DNA from: Streptomonospora mangrovi
GTDB lineage: Bacteria; Actinomycetota; Actinomycetes; Streptosporangiales; Streptosporangiaceae
Length of the DNA stretch: 64,000 nt
Assembly: GCF_027604915.1 (NCBI RefSeq)
Contig: NZ_JAJAQC010000004.1
Coordinates: 124,001 to 188,000 of the forward strand
Direction: 5' to 3'
The notes under the pieces are model-generated. The model saw nothing but the letters and a program-made list of their open reading frames with translations, searched no databases and was not told where the DNA came from. Every line of letters starts with the position of its first letter. Position 1 is the first letter of the stretch. A program made the translations under genes and the position numbers. Of the stretch, positions 25,005-33,255 are shown piece by piece.

Positions 25005-25364
25005 ATGGACGGCGAACCGGCCGAACTGGAGGAGCGCGGGTGGCGGGCCCTGGCCCAGGGCGGCGCGGCGGCCGCCGGCTTCTACCGCGAGGTGCTCGAC
25101 GCCGACCCCCTCATGCTCCTGCCCGGCGGGCTGCGCCTGGCCGGGCGCGAGGCCGTCATCGCCGCCATGGGCGGCCCGCCCTGGAGCACCTACCGCCTGG
25201 AGGAGATAGACGTACTGCGCCCCGCGCCCGACACCGCCGTGGTCGCCTACGCCGCCACCGCCCAAAGAGGCGCCGCACCCGCCTACTCCGCCCTCATCAG
25301 CAGCCTCTACGTGCGCCGCGCGGGCGCCTGGCGCCTGGCCTTCCACCAGCAGACGCCCCGCTGA
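25005..25364 (+). CDS. SnoaL/DUF4440-like (NTF2-fold) protein
   Basis: 119 residues, ATG preceded by AAAGGGGGAG. The pattern of a small NTF2-like protein is visible: AAAGFYREVLDADPLMLLPG, AGREAVIAAMGGPPWSTYRLEEIDV, and VRRAGAWRLAFHQQTPR at the end. Members bind small molecules or act as isomerases/cyclases, or are simple binding proteins. No decisive catalytic residue can be named. It is divergent from the SRPBCC/DUF4166/TetR unit, and the shared operator region may control it too. Confidence 0.75.
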   Translation: MDGEPAELEERGWRALAQGGAAAAGFYREVLDADPLMLLPGGLRLAGREAVIAAMGGPPWSTYRLEEIDVLRPAPDTAVVAYAATAQRGAAPAYSALISSLYVRRAGAWRLAFHQQTPR

Positions 25365-25453
25365 GCACCCCGCACCGCCCCCGCACCGCCGCCGCGCGGG
25401 GGAGAGGGGGGGAGCGGGGGAGCACCGGTGTGGCGGAGCCCACCCCCACCCCG

Positions 25454-25486
25454 TTTTGGAACCACCAGTGCAAAACCTGCTAGGGT
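25454..25486 (+). promoter_or_regulatory. TetR-gene promoter with operator (copy A) and leaderless -10
   Basis: A 22-bp element (25454-25475) starting TTTTGGAAC and ending GTGCAAAA, with inverted ends TTTTG/CAAAA. The -10-like TAGGGT (25481-25486) follows, then exactly 7 nt and ATG 25494. A related 22-bp element lies before the MFS gene (26182-26203), with 16 of 22 identical positions. Confidence 0.6.
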
Positions 25487-25493
25487 CACCGCC

Positions 25494-26090
25494 ATGGCCC
25501 GACCCAAGACCTTCGACGAGGACCAGGCCCTCGAAGCCGCCATGCACACCTTCTGGGCCAACGGCTATGAGGCCACCACCACCCAGGACCTGTGCGAGGC
25601 CACCGGCCTGGCCCGCAGCAGCATCTACAACACCTTCACCAGCAAGCCCGACCTCTTCCGCCGCGCCCTGGCCCGCTACATCCAGCAGACCACCCACGCC
25701 CAGACCGCCGTCCTGGAGGACGAGCACCGCCCCGCCCTGGAGCGCCTGCGCACCCTGCTGGACATGATCGTCGACGCCGAGACCGCCCACCGCCCCCAGG
25801 GCCGCAGCCGGGGCTGCCTGACCGTCAACACCACCGTGGAGCGCGCCGGGCGCGACGCCCCCACCGACCAGATGCTGGACCGCGACCGGCAGCGGCGCCT
25901 GGAGTCGCTGCGCGCCGCCCTCGCCGCCGGCCAGCGCGCCGGCGAGATCACCACCCGGCGCACCCCCGACCAGGCCGCCCAGTTCCTCAACGCCGTCATC
26001 GCCGGCATGCGCGTGGCCGGCCAGGGCGGCGCCGACCGCGCCACCCTGGAGTCCATCGCCGCCACCGCCCTGGACGCCCTCACCCCCTGA
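25494..26090 (+). CDS. TetR/AcrR-family regulator of the adjacent MFS transporter
   Basis: 198 residues. HTH: TTTQDLCEATGLARSSIYNTF, given here as DLCEATGLARSSIYNTF. The C-terminal half has RGCLTVNTTVERA and DQAAQFLNAVIAGMRV, as in the AcrR-like TetR_C group that controls MFS pumps. The leaderless-type promoter carries an inverted repeat that is repeated before the MFS gene. Model: the regulator represses itself and the pump and is released by a pump substrate. Confidence 0.9.
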   Translation: MARPKTFDEDQALEAAMHTFWANGYEATTTQDLCEATGLARSSIYNTFTSKPDLFRRALARYIQQTTHAQTAVLEDEHRPALERLRTLLDMIVDAETAHRPQGRSRGCLTVNTTVERAGRDAPTDQMLDRDRQRRLESLRAALAAGQRAGEITTRRTPDQAAQFLNAVIAGMRVAGQGGADRATLESIAATALDALTP

Positions 26091-26181
26091 CCCCCCGCCC
26101 CGCGCGCCCACCCCCGCTCCCACCGCCCACCCCGCCCGCCCCCGCGGCCCACGCACCGGGCGGTGCCCGACCACGCCCCAA

Positions 26182-26203
26182 TTCTGAACCGAACAGTCCA
26201 AAA
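26182..26203 (+). promoter_or_regulatory. TetR operator (copy B) before the MFS gene
   Basis: A 22-bp element from TTCTGAAC to GTCCAAAA, with 16 of 22 positions identical to the copy at 25454-25475, including the CAGT core and the CAAAA end. It lies 41 bp before the MFS ATG. Confidence 0.6.
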
Positions 26204-26244
26204 CAGGTGCGGCCCCCACCCACCCCGACCCCCCAAGGAGCCCC

Positions 26245-27420
26245 ATGCCCCGCGCCGTCCACATCCTGGCCCTCGGCATCTTCGCCATGGTCACCAGCGA
26301 ATTCGCCGTCGCCGGACTCATGCCCCACATCGCCCGCGACCTGGACGCCACCATCCCCCAGATCGGCTACCTCATCACCGTCTTCGCCCTGGCCATGGCC
26401 CTGGGCGGCCCCCTCCTCACCCTCGCCCTCCTGCGCCTGCGCCCCCGCACCGCACTCCTGGCCCTCTTCGCCCTCTTCCTCACCGGCAACATCCTCGCCG
26501 CCACCGCCACCGACTACACCACCATGGCCGCCGCCCGCATCATCACCGGCGCCGCCTCCCAAGCCTTCTTCGGCGCCGCCCTCTCCCTGGGCGGCCAGCT
26601 CGCCCCCACCCACCTGCGCGGCCGCGCCATCGCCCACATCCTCAACGGCCTCATGCTCGGCACCCTCCTGGGCCTGCCCGCCGCCACCCTCATCGGCGAA
26701 CACCACGGCTGGCGCGCCGCCTTCTGGGCCATCTCCGCCCTCACCCTCGCCGCCGCCACCGCCACCCTCGCCCTCGTCCCCAACGGCCAGACCACCACAC
26801 CCCCCGGCGGCCTGCGCACCGAACTCCGCGCCCTCACCCGCCCCCGCCTCTGGCTCGCCCTGGCCACCAGCACCCTCATCATCGGCGCCACCTTCTCCGC
26901 CTTCAGCTACCTCACCCCCATCCTCACCCAGGCCACCGGCCTGGCCCCCGCCACCGTCCCCTGGCTCCTGGCCGCCTACGGCGCCGCCACCGTCATCGGC
27001 AACACCGTCGTCGGCCGCCTCGCCGACCGCCACACCCTGCCCGTCCTGCTCACCGGACTGGCCGCCAACACCGCCTTCCTCACCGCCTTCGCCCTCCTGG
27101 CCCACCACCCCATCCCCGCCGTCACCGCCATGCTCGGCATCGGCCTGGTCGGCGTCACCATGAACCCCGCCATGGTCACCCGCGTCCAGCGCACCGCCAA
27201 CGACCGCCCCCTCATCACCACCGTCCACTCCTCCTTCATCACCCTGGGCGTCATCATCGGCTCCGCCGCCGGCGGCCTGGCCATCACCACCCACGGCCTC
27301 ACCGGCCCCCTCTGGCTCGGCGCCGCCCTCGCCCTCACCGGAATCGCCACCCTCATCCCCGACCTCACCCGACCCACCACCACACCCCCCACCACCGCGT
27401 CCGCACCCGCACCCCGCTGA
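26245..27420 (+). CDS. MFS transporter, DHA1-type (AraJ/Cmr-like) drug efflux
   Basis: 391 residues with 12 predicted membrane helices. The ATG follows AAGGAG. VTSEFAVAGLMPHIARDL in helix 1, the acidic residue after it and GRLADRHTLPVLL between helices 7 and 8 (motif A-like) are typical of proton-driven DHA1 efflux pumps. Codon use is extremely C-ending (GCC, ACC, CTC, ATC). It is probably controlled by the TetR gene upstream through the shared 22-bp operator. The substrate is unknown. Confidence 0.9.
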   Translation: MPRAVHILALGIFAMVTSEFAVAGLMPHIARDLDATIPQIGYLITVFALAMALGGPLLTLALLRLRPRTALLALFALFLTGNILAATATDYTTMAAARIITGAASQAFFGAALSLGGQLAPTHLRGRAIAHILNGLMLGTLLGLPAATLIGEHHGWRAAFWAISALTLAAATATLALVPNGQTTTPPGGLRTELRALTRPRLWLALATSTLIIGATFSAFSYLTPILTQATGLAPATVPWLLAAYGAATVIGNTVVGRLADRHTLPVLLTGLAANTAFLTAFALLAHHPIPAVTAMLGIGLVGVTMNPAMVTRVQRTANDRPLITTVHSSFITLGVIIGSAAGGLAITTHGLTGPLWLGAALALTGIATLIPDLTRPTTTPPTTASAPAPR

Positions 27421-27475
27421 CCCGCCGGCGGGGGCCGCACCCACCCCGCGACCCCCGCCCCACCACCCCCAATGC

Positions 27476-27481
27476 TTTACT
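27476..27481 (+). promoter_or_regulatory. -10-like hexamer of the thiamine-diphosphate enzyme gene, leaderless spacing
   Basis: TTTACT, 7 nt, ATG 27489, in an otherwise C-rich gap. No RBS is present. Confidence 0.45.
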
Positions 27482-27488
27482 CAGCCCC

Positions 27489-29246
27489 ATGAGCCACCCC
27501 TACACCACCAGCACCGCCTTCCTCGAAGCCCTCACCCACACCGGCGTCCAATACCTCTTCGCCAACCTCGGCAGCGACCACCCCGGCCTCGTCGAGGCCT
27601 ACGCCCGCGCCCGCGCCGACGGCACCGACCACCGCTTCCCCCGCCTCATCATCTGCCCCCACGAAAGCGTCGCCTTCTCCGCCGCCCAAGGCCACGCACA
27701 AATCAGCGGACGCCCCCAAGCCGTCATCGTCCACGTCGAATGCGGCACCCAAAACATCGGCGGCATGATCCACAACGCCGCCAAAGGCCGCGTCCCCGTC
27801 CTCGTCTTCGCCGGCGCCTCACCCGCCACCCAGCACGGCGAACACACCGGCAGCCGCAACGAGTTCATCCAGTGGATCCAAGACGTCCACGACCAGCGCG
27901 GCATCGTCCGCGGCTACACCAAGTACGACAACGAGATCCGCACCGGCGCCAACGTCAAGCAGATCGTCCACCGCGCCATGCAGATCGCCACCAGCCACCC
28001 CGCCGGCCCCGTCTACCTCGTCGGCGCCCGCGAAGTCATGGAAGCCCCCCTCGACCCCCACACCGCCGACAACCCCGCCTACCACCTCACCCGCTACACC
28101 CCCACCGCACCCCCAGCCCTGGACCCCGCCACCACCGACACCATCGCCCACGCCCTGGCCACCGCCCACAACCCCCTCATCGTCACCTCCTACCTCGGCC
28201 GCAACCCCGACGCCGTCCCCGCCCTCACCCGACTGGCCGAACACCTCGCCATCCCGGTCCTGGAATCGGTCCCCATGCGGCTCAACTTCCCCGCCGACCA
28301 CCCCCTCCACGCCGGCTACCAGTGGAACACCCAGACCCCCAACCCCGTCCTCACCCGCGCCGACACCATCCTCGCCATCGACACCGACGTCCCCTGGATC
28401 CCCCTCAACAACGCCCCCCACCCCCACGCCCGCATCTTCGCCATCGACACCGACCCCCTCAAAGAGCAGATGCCCCTCTGGCACATCCCCGCCGAGGTCT
28501 TCGCCCGCGCCGACGCCGCCACCGCCCTGGACCAGCTCACCGACCACATCCGCCACCACCACACCGTGCCCACCGACACCGTCGAGCAGCGCCGCAGCGC
28601 CCTGGCCGCCGAACACGCCGCCCGCCGCGCCGACCTGTCCGCACGCGAGCAGCAGGACGCGCCCCCCGGCACCGTCAACCCCGCCACCCTCGTCGCCCAC
28701 CTGCGCGACCTGCTCGCCCAGCAGCAGGAAGAGGCCATCGTCCTCACCGAGGCCATCTCCAACTACCTCACCGTCAACGAGCACCTGCGCGCCAACCGCC
28801 CCGGCTCCCTCATCGGCTCCGGCGGCGGCTCCCTGGGCTGGCACGCCGGCGCCGCCATCGGCGCCAAACTCGCCCGCCCCGACGCCCTCGTCGTCAGCCT
28901 CGTGGGCGACGGCTCCTACCTCTTCGGCGTCCCCGCCTCCGCCCAATGGGTCGCCCGCCGCTACAACACCCCCACCCTCACCGTCATCTTCGACAACCGC
29001 GGCTGGAAGTCCCCCAAACTCTCCACCCTGGGCGTCCACCCCGACGGCGCCGCCGCCCACCACGACGACTTCAACGTCTCCTTCGAACCCGAGGCCGACC
29101 TGCCCGGCATCGCCGCGGCCGCCGGCGGCGCCCACGCCCGCACCGTCACCAGCGCCCAGGAGCTGCCCACCGCCCTCAAAGAGGCCCTGGAGGCCGTGCG
29201 GTCGGGCCGCTCGGCCGTACTCAGCGTGCACGTCCCCGCCGTCTGA
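27489..29246 (+). CDS. Thiamine-diphosphate-dependent enzyme, acetolactate-synthase-like
   Basis: 585 residues. The N-terminal PYR domain carries the activating glutamate in CPHESVAFSAAQGHAQ (Glu59). The central domain spans about 200-340. The C-terminal PP domain has the metal/ThDP motif starting GDGSYLFG and ending DNRGW (about 475-505). FEPEADLPGIAAAAGG is the family-typical helix. The HES motif and overall layout resemble the thiamine-pyrophosphate-requiring proteins related to acetolactate synthase and benzoylformate decarboxylase. No regulatory subunit gene is present, so a catabolic 2-oxoacid decarboxylase or lyase is more likely than branched-chain amino-acid synthesis. Confidence 0.85.
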   Translation: MSHPYTTSTAFLEALTHTGVQYLFANLGSDHPGLVEAYARARADGTDHRFPRLIICPHESVAFSAAQGHAQISGRPQAVIVHVECGTQNIGGMIHNAAKGRVPVLVFAGASPATQHGEHTGSRNEFIQWIQDVHDQRGIVRGYTKYDNEIRTGANVKQIVHRAMQIATSHPAGPVYLVGAREVMEAPLDPHTADNPAYHLTRYTPTAPPALDPATTDTIAHALATAHNPLIVTSYLGRNPDAVPALTRLAEHLAIPVLESVPMRLNFPADHPLHAGYQWNTQTPNPVLTRADTILAIDTDVPWIPLNNAPHPHARIFAIDTDPLKEQMPLWHIPAEVFARADAATALDQLTDHIRHHHTVPTDTVEQRRSALAAEHAARRADLSAREQQDAPPGTVNPATLVAHLRDLLAQQQEEAIVLTEAISNYLTVNEHLRANRPGSLIGSGGGSLGWHAGAAIGAKLARPDALVVSLVGDGSYLFGVPASAQWVARRYNTPTLTVIFDNRGWKSPKLSTLGVHPDGAAAHHDDFNVSFEPEADLPGIAAAAGGAHARTVTSAQELPTALKEALEAVRSGRSAVLSVHVPAV

Positions 29247-29373
29247 GCCCCGGGGGAGAGGCCCCAAGATCCCCCCACGCCCTCAGAAGGCCGGCAGGGG
29301 CGTCGCCCACCCGCACCGGCGGCGCCCCGCAGCACCCGCGCCGAGCGCCCGCACGCGGGCGCGGCCCCGCGCA

Positions 29374-29392
29374 CGCGCGGCGGGGGAGCGGC
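29374..29392. repeat. 19-bp direct repeat, copy 1
   Basis: CGCGCGGCGGGGGAGCGGC, identical to 29443-29461, in the convergent gap between the ThDP enzyme and MerR genes. The meaning is unknown. It could be a remnant of local duplication. Confidence 0.6.
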
Positions 29393-29442
29393 GCCCCTGG
29401 CCGGAGCGGGTGGACCGCTCGACAACCGCGCCGACCGCGCCC

Positions 29443-29461
29443 CGCGCGGCGGGGGAGCGGC
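29443..29461. repeat. 19-bp direct repeat, copy 2
   Basis: Identical to 29374-29392, offset 69 bp. Related GCGCGGGGGAG strings occur near 25395, so G-rich composition contributes. Confidence 0.6.
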
Positions 29462-29492
29462 ACCACCCGGCCCGCGCCCCGCACCGCGCCCG

Positions 29493-30509
29493 CTACGGTC
29501 CCACCGGCGCCCCGGACGCCATGGCCTCGGCGATCCACGCGTAGGGCAGCGCCTCCGGGTCCTCCTGCGGCGCGTCCCCGTTGATCACCCCCACCAGCTC
29601 CATGTACCGGCCGTGGGTATCGCCGTAGACCGGCTCGGTCGAAGCGGCGTCCTCCTCGGCGATCCGCCGCAGCAGCTCGGGCACCTGCCGGTACATCTCC
29701 GCCATCCGGTCGCGCAACTGGGGCGTCAACCGGGCGCCCGACACCGCCGCGGCCCCCTCCATGAACCGCGTCACCGCCTGCTGCGCCCGCGCCGAGCGCG
29801 GTGACTCCCCGGCGCGGTAGGCCGCCAGCACCTCCTCCACCAGCGCCGTCCCGCTGCCGTACATGAACTCCTGGAACGCCGCACCGGCCACCACCCGCCC
29901 CTCACCGCTGGAGTAGGTGCGCTCCAGGTAGGACCGCACCGCCGCGCGGAATTTCGCATCGCCCACCAGGTCGGCCAACTCGATCCACGCCTCCAACTGG
30001 GCGGCGGTGGGCTCCTCGGGCAGCACCGGGCGCATCCTGCGCAACCGCTCCACGAATCCCTCGGGGACGCTCAGGCCCGCGCCCACCTCGTTCCAGAAGT
30101 CGTCGATCACCCGCTCGCGCTCCTCATCGGTCATCGACACCAGCTTGTGCATCAGGTCGGCCTGGGCGGGGGTGGCGCCCTGGCGGATCAGCGTGCGCAG
30201 CACCGCCCGCCGCGCCCGCAGGACGCGCTCCTGGCCCTCCACCACCTCCAGGTGGGTGGTGAGCAGGTCGTGCAGCGTCGTCCCGCCCTCCAGCAGGCGG
30301 CGGATGTGCTCCAGGTCGGTGTCCAGCTCGCGCAGGGTCCGCACCAGTTCCAGGCGGGCGATGGCGCCGATGTCATACATCCGGTGCCCGGCCGCGTTCA
30401 CACCCGCCGGCGCCACGATCCCGGCATCGGCGTAGAACCGCACGGCGCTCACGCTCAGGCCGCTGCGGTGGGCGGCGTCTCCGATGGGGTACAGCTCCTC
30501 GTCGCTCAT
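29493..30509 (-). CDS. MerR-family regulator with large C-terminal helical domain
   Basis: 338 residues from ATG 30509. The N-terminal MerR domain (about 1-75) reads YPIGDAAHRSGLSVSAVRFY, then AGHRMYDIGAIARLELVRTL, followed by the dimerisation coiled coil (about 85-125). The remaining 210 residues are helical, with GMATPAQ-like and FMYGSGTALVEEVLAAY patterns. They do not resemble the Cys loop of metal sensors or the TipAS fold in a way I can confirm. The promoter has the unusual 19-bp spacer used by MerR proteins, so the gene is probably autoactivated. An in-frame GTG at 30518 is possible but lies inside the promoter. Confidence 0.85.
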   Translation of the reverse strand: MSDEELYPIGDAAHRSGLSVSAVRFYADAGIVAPAGVNAAGHRMYDIGAIARLELVRTLRELDTDLEHIRRLLEGGTTLHDLLTTHLEVVEGQERVLRARRAVLRTLIRQGATPAQADLMHKLVSMTDEERERVIDDFWNEVGAGLSVPEGFVERLRRMRPVLPEEPTAAQLEAWIELADLVGDAKFRAAVRSYLERTYSSGEGRVVAGAAFQEFMYGSGTALVEEVLAAYRAGESPRSARAQQAVTRFMEGAAAVSGARLTPQLRDRMAEMYRQVPELLRRIAEEDAASTEPVYGDTHGRYMELVGVINGDAPQEDPEALPYAWIAEAMASGAPVGP

Positions 30510-30516
30510 GAGGGCC

Positions 30517-30547
30517 ACTGTGCCGCCTCAAGCCGCTTGAGGCGCAA
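30517..30547 (-). promoter_or_regulatory. MerR-type promoter with 19-bp spacer and perfect 19-bp palindrome
   Basis: Minus strand: TTGCGC (30547-30542), 19-bp spacer, CACAGT (30522-30517), 7 nt, ATG 30509. The palindrome GCCTCAAGC-C-GCTTGAGGC (30525-30543) lies almost wholly within the spacer. An overlong spacer holding a dyad is the mark of promoters activated by MerR proteins through DNA untwisting. Confidence 0.7.
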
Positions 30548-30984
30548 GTCCGCGGTGGGGGAGAGGCGGCACCCCGCGAGAAGCGTACGTTTCCGCCATG
30601 TGGAAACAGGGGTGCGGCGGCGGGAGGCCGGGGGAGCGGCGGCCGGAGACAGACCTGGAGGGTGCATGCGAAGCGGTGGTGATCACCGGGGGCCGGGGAT
30701 GCCGTTCGCGTTCGAACACCGGCGGCGCGCGCTGTTCGACCGGGCCGATCCGGGAGCGGAGGCCAGAACCGGCGCCGGCGCGCCGCGGCCGCCCGACGAC
30801 AGGGCGATCCACGGGCGGCGCGAACCGGTGAGCCGCCGGAGCGCGCGGTCGACGGCGCCCGGACCTCCGGTGCGGCGCGACCGAGCGCAGCGCGAGCGCC
30901 ACGGGGAGCGCCACGGAAGGTTGTGCCGCGCCGACGGGGGACCCGGGGGAGGCCGGTTCGACCCGATAACAGCCTCAACTTTAC

Positions 30985-30998
30985 ATAATGTGCATTAT
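30985..30998. repeat. AT-rich palindrome, copy 1 (ATAA-N6-TTAT)
   Basis: ATAATG-TG-CATTAT, a palindrome standing out in GC-rich surroundings. It shares 11 of 14 positions with 31465-31478, offset by 480 bp. Confidence 0.6.
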
Positions 30999-31458
30999 CG
31001 GCGCTTTGTCGGAGGGTGCGGAGAGGGGCTGCAACGGGCGCAAACCCCGCACATGTCCCGCACGTACACCCCACGGCCCCGGCATCGCGCCGGATCGACC
31101 CCGGCGGCCGCGCCGGTGCGCTCGCAGCCCGCGCGGGCCGCACACCTGAGAGCCGAAACAACACGTGACGCCTTCGGTGACGCCCGGACCGGCGCCCGGA
31201 TGATCTTGGCGGTTCAGGGCAACCGGATGGCGATGGTTCGCGCGAATCCAACGCCGACCGACCACCGAACTCGACCGGATTCGGCCCTTCGGCGGCTTTC
31301 CGCTCCCGGATACCGGCCGCCGGCGCCCACCGAAGCCCTCGCGGCGGCCGCGACCAGCCCGCGTCGGAACCCGCCGGCCCTGGCTGGGCCCCGGCGCGTG
31401 CGGCGGTCCCCGACCGGGCCGCGCCGCCCGGCCGCATGACCCGAGCATTGCCCATATT

Positions 31459-31484
31459 TGATGCATAAAATGCGTTATGCATCA
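31459..31484. repeat. AT-rich palindrome, copy 2, with perfect 10-bp arms
   Basis: TGATGCATAA-N6-TTATGCATCA. The inner part (31465-31478) matches the first copy. It is the strongest AT-rich inverted repeat seen in the window. Possible roles are an operator, a looping partner of copy 1 or a recombination site. Confidence 0.65.
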
Positions 31485-31756
31485 TTTTGGGGGATTTTGG
31501 ACCGGTTTGCACCACCGGGATTCCGCGCCCACCGCTCACCCGGCCCGGCCTCGCGGACCACCCCGCCCCCTCAGCGACGACGCCCGGCCACCGCCCCCTC
31601 CGGCTCCGGCGGCCCACGCCCCCACACCGCGGCCCAGCGACGCCCACTCCCCCGCCCGCGTTGCCCCGCCCACCCAGATCACCACGTAACGGCCACAAGC
31701 GGTCACGACTTGGTCAAAACCCAGTAAGCCCCGCCCCGCCGGGGGATCCTCAAGAA

Positions 31757-33181
31757 GTGTCCAACAGCACCAGCACCTCGCCCGGCGACCGCGCCGCCGA
31801 GGACCCGCCGCCCCGCGACCCCTCCGCCGCCTCCACCCCCGCTGACCAGGACGTCCCCGCCGCCGCCCCCCTGCCCCCCGCACCCGGCGACCCCGACCAC
31901 CACACGCCCCCACCGCCGCCGGCGCCCCAACCCCCGCCCCGGACACCCGCGCCCACCCGCACCACGGCCCCCACCCCGGCCGCCCGCACCCCGACCCCGC
32001 GGCTCCACGGCATCGACCTGGCCCGCGGCCTCGCCGTCCTGGGCATGTTCGTCATCCACGTCGGCATCGGCTGGACACTGCCCGACGGCACCAACCCCCT
32101 CACCGACCTCGTCTCCGGCCGCGCCGCCGCCCTCTTCGCCCTCCTCGCCGGCGTCTCCATCGCCCTCATCTCCGGCGGCCCCACCCCCGCCACCGGCCAC
32201 GCCATGGGCATCGCCCTGTGGCGCGTGGTCATCCGCGGCCTGGCGATGCTCCCCCTGGGCGTCGCCCTCACCATGCTCGACACCCCCATCGCCGTCATCC
32301 TCGCCTACTACGCCGTCTTCTTCGTCCTGGCCGTCCCCCTCATCGACGAACGCTGGCGCATCGTCGCCGGCTGCGCCGCCGCCCTCGCCCTCGCCGGCCC
32401 CACCGCCTCCTTCTGGCTGCGCCGCATGATCGACCAAGGACCCCTGCGCGACGCCGCCGCCACCCTCAACACCTACGACCCCCTCGTCGCCTGGTCGGGC
32501 AGCGGCCTCCTCGACCTCCTGCTCACCGGCTCCTACCCCGCCCTCACCTGGCTCCCCTACGTCCTGGCCGGACTCGCCATCGGCCGCCTCAACCTGCGCT
32601 CCATCCGCGTACGCGCCACCCTCACCGCCGCCGGCGCCGCCCTGGCCGCCACCGCCTACACCGCCTCCTGGGCCGCCATGGACCTCATGGGCGGCCGCCA
32701 ACGCCTCGACGCCACCTACAACGCCGCCGCCATGGCCGACCACGGCGGCCACCCCGACACCGCCTCCGCCTTCGCCACCGGCTTCACCGGCACCATCCCC
32801 ACCCACGACTGGGTGTGGCTGCTCACCGCACTCCCCCACAGCGGCACCCCCCTGGAGATCCTCGGCGCCGGCGGCACCGCCATCGCCGCCCTGGGCCTGT
32901 GCCTGCTCCTGGGCGACCTCCTGCGCGTCCCCGCCTACCCCATCGCCTCCGTGGGCGCCCTCGCCCTCACCGTCTACGTCGCCCACGTCCTGCTCATCTG
33001 GGCCGCCGAAACCGCCCTCCTGGAGGCCACCCCCCTCGCCTTCCTCACCGCCGACCTGCCCGCCACCGTCCTGTGGGGCTCCCTTGCCCTGGCCACCCTC
33101 TGGCGGCTCCTCCTGGGCCGCGGCCCCCTCGAAGGCCCCCTGCACGCCCTCTCCACCTGGGCCGCCCGCCGCATCCCCTGA
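31757..33181 (+). CDS. DUF418/HGSNAT-like membrane acyltransferase-family protein
   Basis: 474 residues from GTG 31757. The first ~85 residues are a disordered Pro/Thr/Ala tail. The rest has about 10 membrane helices, beginning RLHGIDLARGLAVLGMFVIHVG, here split at LHGIDLARGLAVLGMF. This is the signature of the DUF1624/DUF418/heparan-acetyltransferase-like group, with the conserved D-x-x-R-G-x-A and the His in the first helix. WLPYVLAGLAIGRLNL and LTVYVAHVLLIW are also typical. These proteins may move acyl groups across the membrane onto cell-surface or small molecules. The start lacks a good RBS. Codon use is strongly C-ending. Confidence 0.75.
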   Translation: MSNSTSTSPGDRAAEDPPPRDPSAASTPADQDVPAAAPLPPAPGDPDHHTPPPPPAPQPPPRTPAPTRTTAPTPAARTPTPRLHGIDLARGLAVLGMFVIHVGIGWTLPDGTNPLTDLVSGRAAALFALLAGVSIALISGGPTPATGHAMGIALWRVVIRGLAMLPLGVALTMLDTPIAVILAYYAVFFVLAVPLIDERWRIVAGCAAALALAGPTASFWLRRMIDQGPLRDAAATLNTYDPLVAWSGSGLLDLLLTGSYPALTWLPYVLAGLAIGRLNLRSIRVRATLTAAGAALAATAYTASWAAMDLMGGRQRLDATYNAAAMADHGGHPDTASAFATGFTGTIPTHDWVWLLTALPHSGTPLEILGAGGTAIAALGLCLLLGDLLRVPAYPIASVGALALTVYVAHVLLIWAAETALLEATPLAFLTADLPATVLWGSLALATLWRLLLGRGPLEGPLHALSTWAARRIP

Positions 33182-33242
33182 AAACACCCGCGAACCGGCC
33201 CGCCCCCGGCACGCCGCACGTGAACCCCCCGCCCCCATCGGG

Positions 33243-33248
33243 AATGCT
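33243..33248 (+). promoter_or_regulatory. -10-like hexamer of the tyrosine recombinase gene, leaderless spacing
   Basis: AATGCT, 7 nt, ATG 33256. An in-frame ATG at 33244 overlaps the hexamer and is thus less likely as the start. Confidence 0.35.
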
Positions 33249-33255
33249 GGACCCC

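Larger units (their letters stand above)
30548..31756. other. 1.2-kb region without a convincing gene
   Basis: Open frames exist on both strands, but their translations are Arg/Pro/Gly rich and show no family pattern. AT content rises at two palindromes (30985-30998 and 31459-31484). The end of the region (31700-31756) leads into the membrane protein gene. It may be regulatory DNA, a decayed gene or an RNA gene that I cannot recognise. Confidence 0.5.

Noticed and set aside
25380..25420. G-rich strings (GGGGGAGAGGGGGGGAGCGGGGG) as a further copy of the 29374/29443 repeat
   Set aside because: Only the generic G-rich part matches, which composition explains.
30981..31466. 161-codon minus-strand frame and other ORFs in the 30.5-31.75 kb gap
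   Set aside because: Arg/Gly/Pro-rich translations without family patterns, no RBS, and the starts lie inside the AT-rich palindromes.
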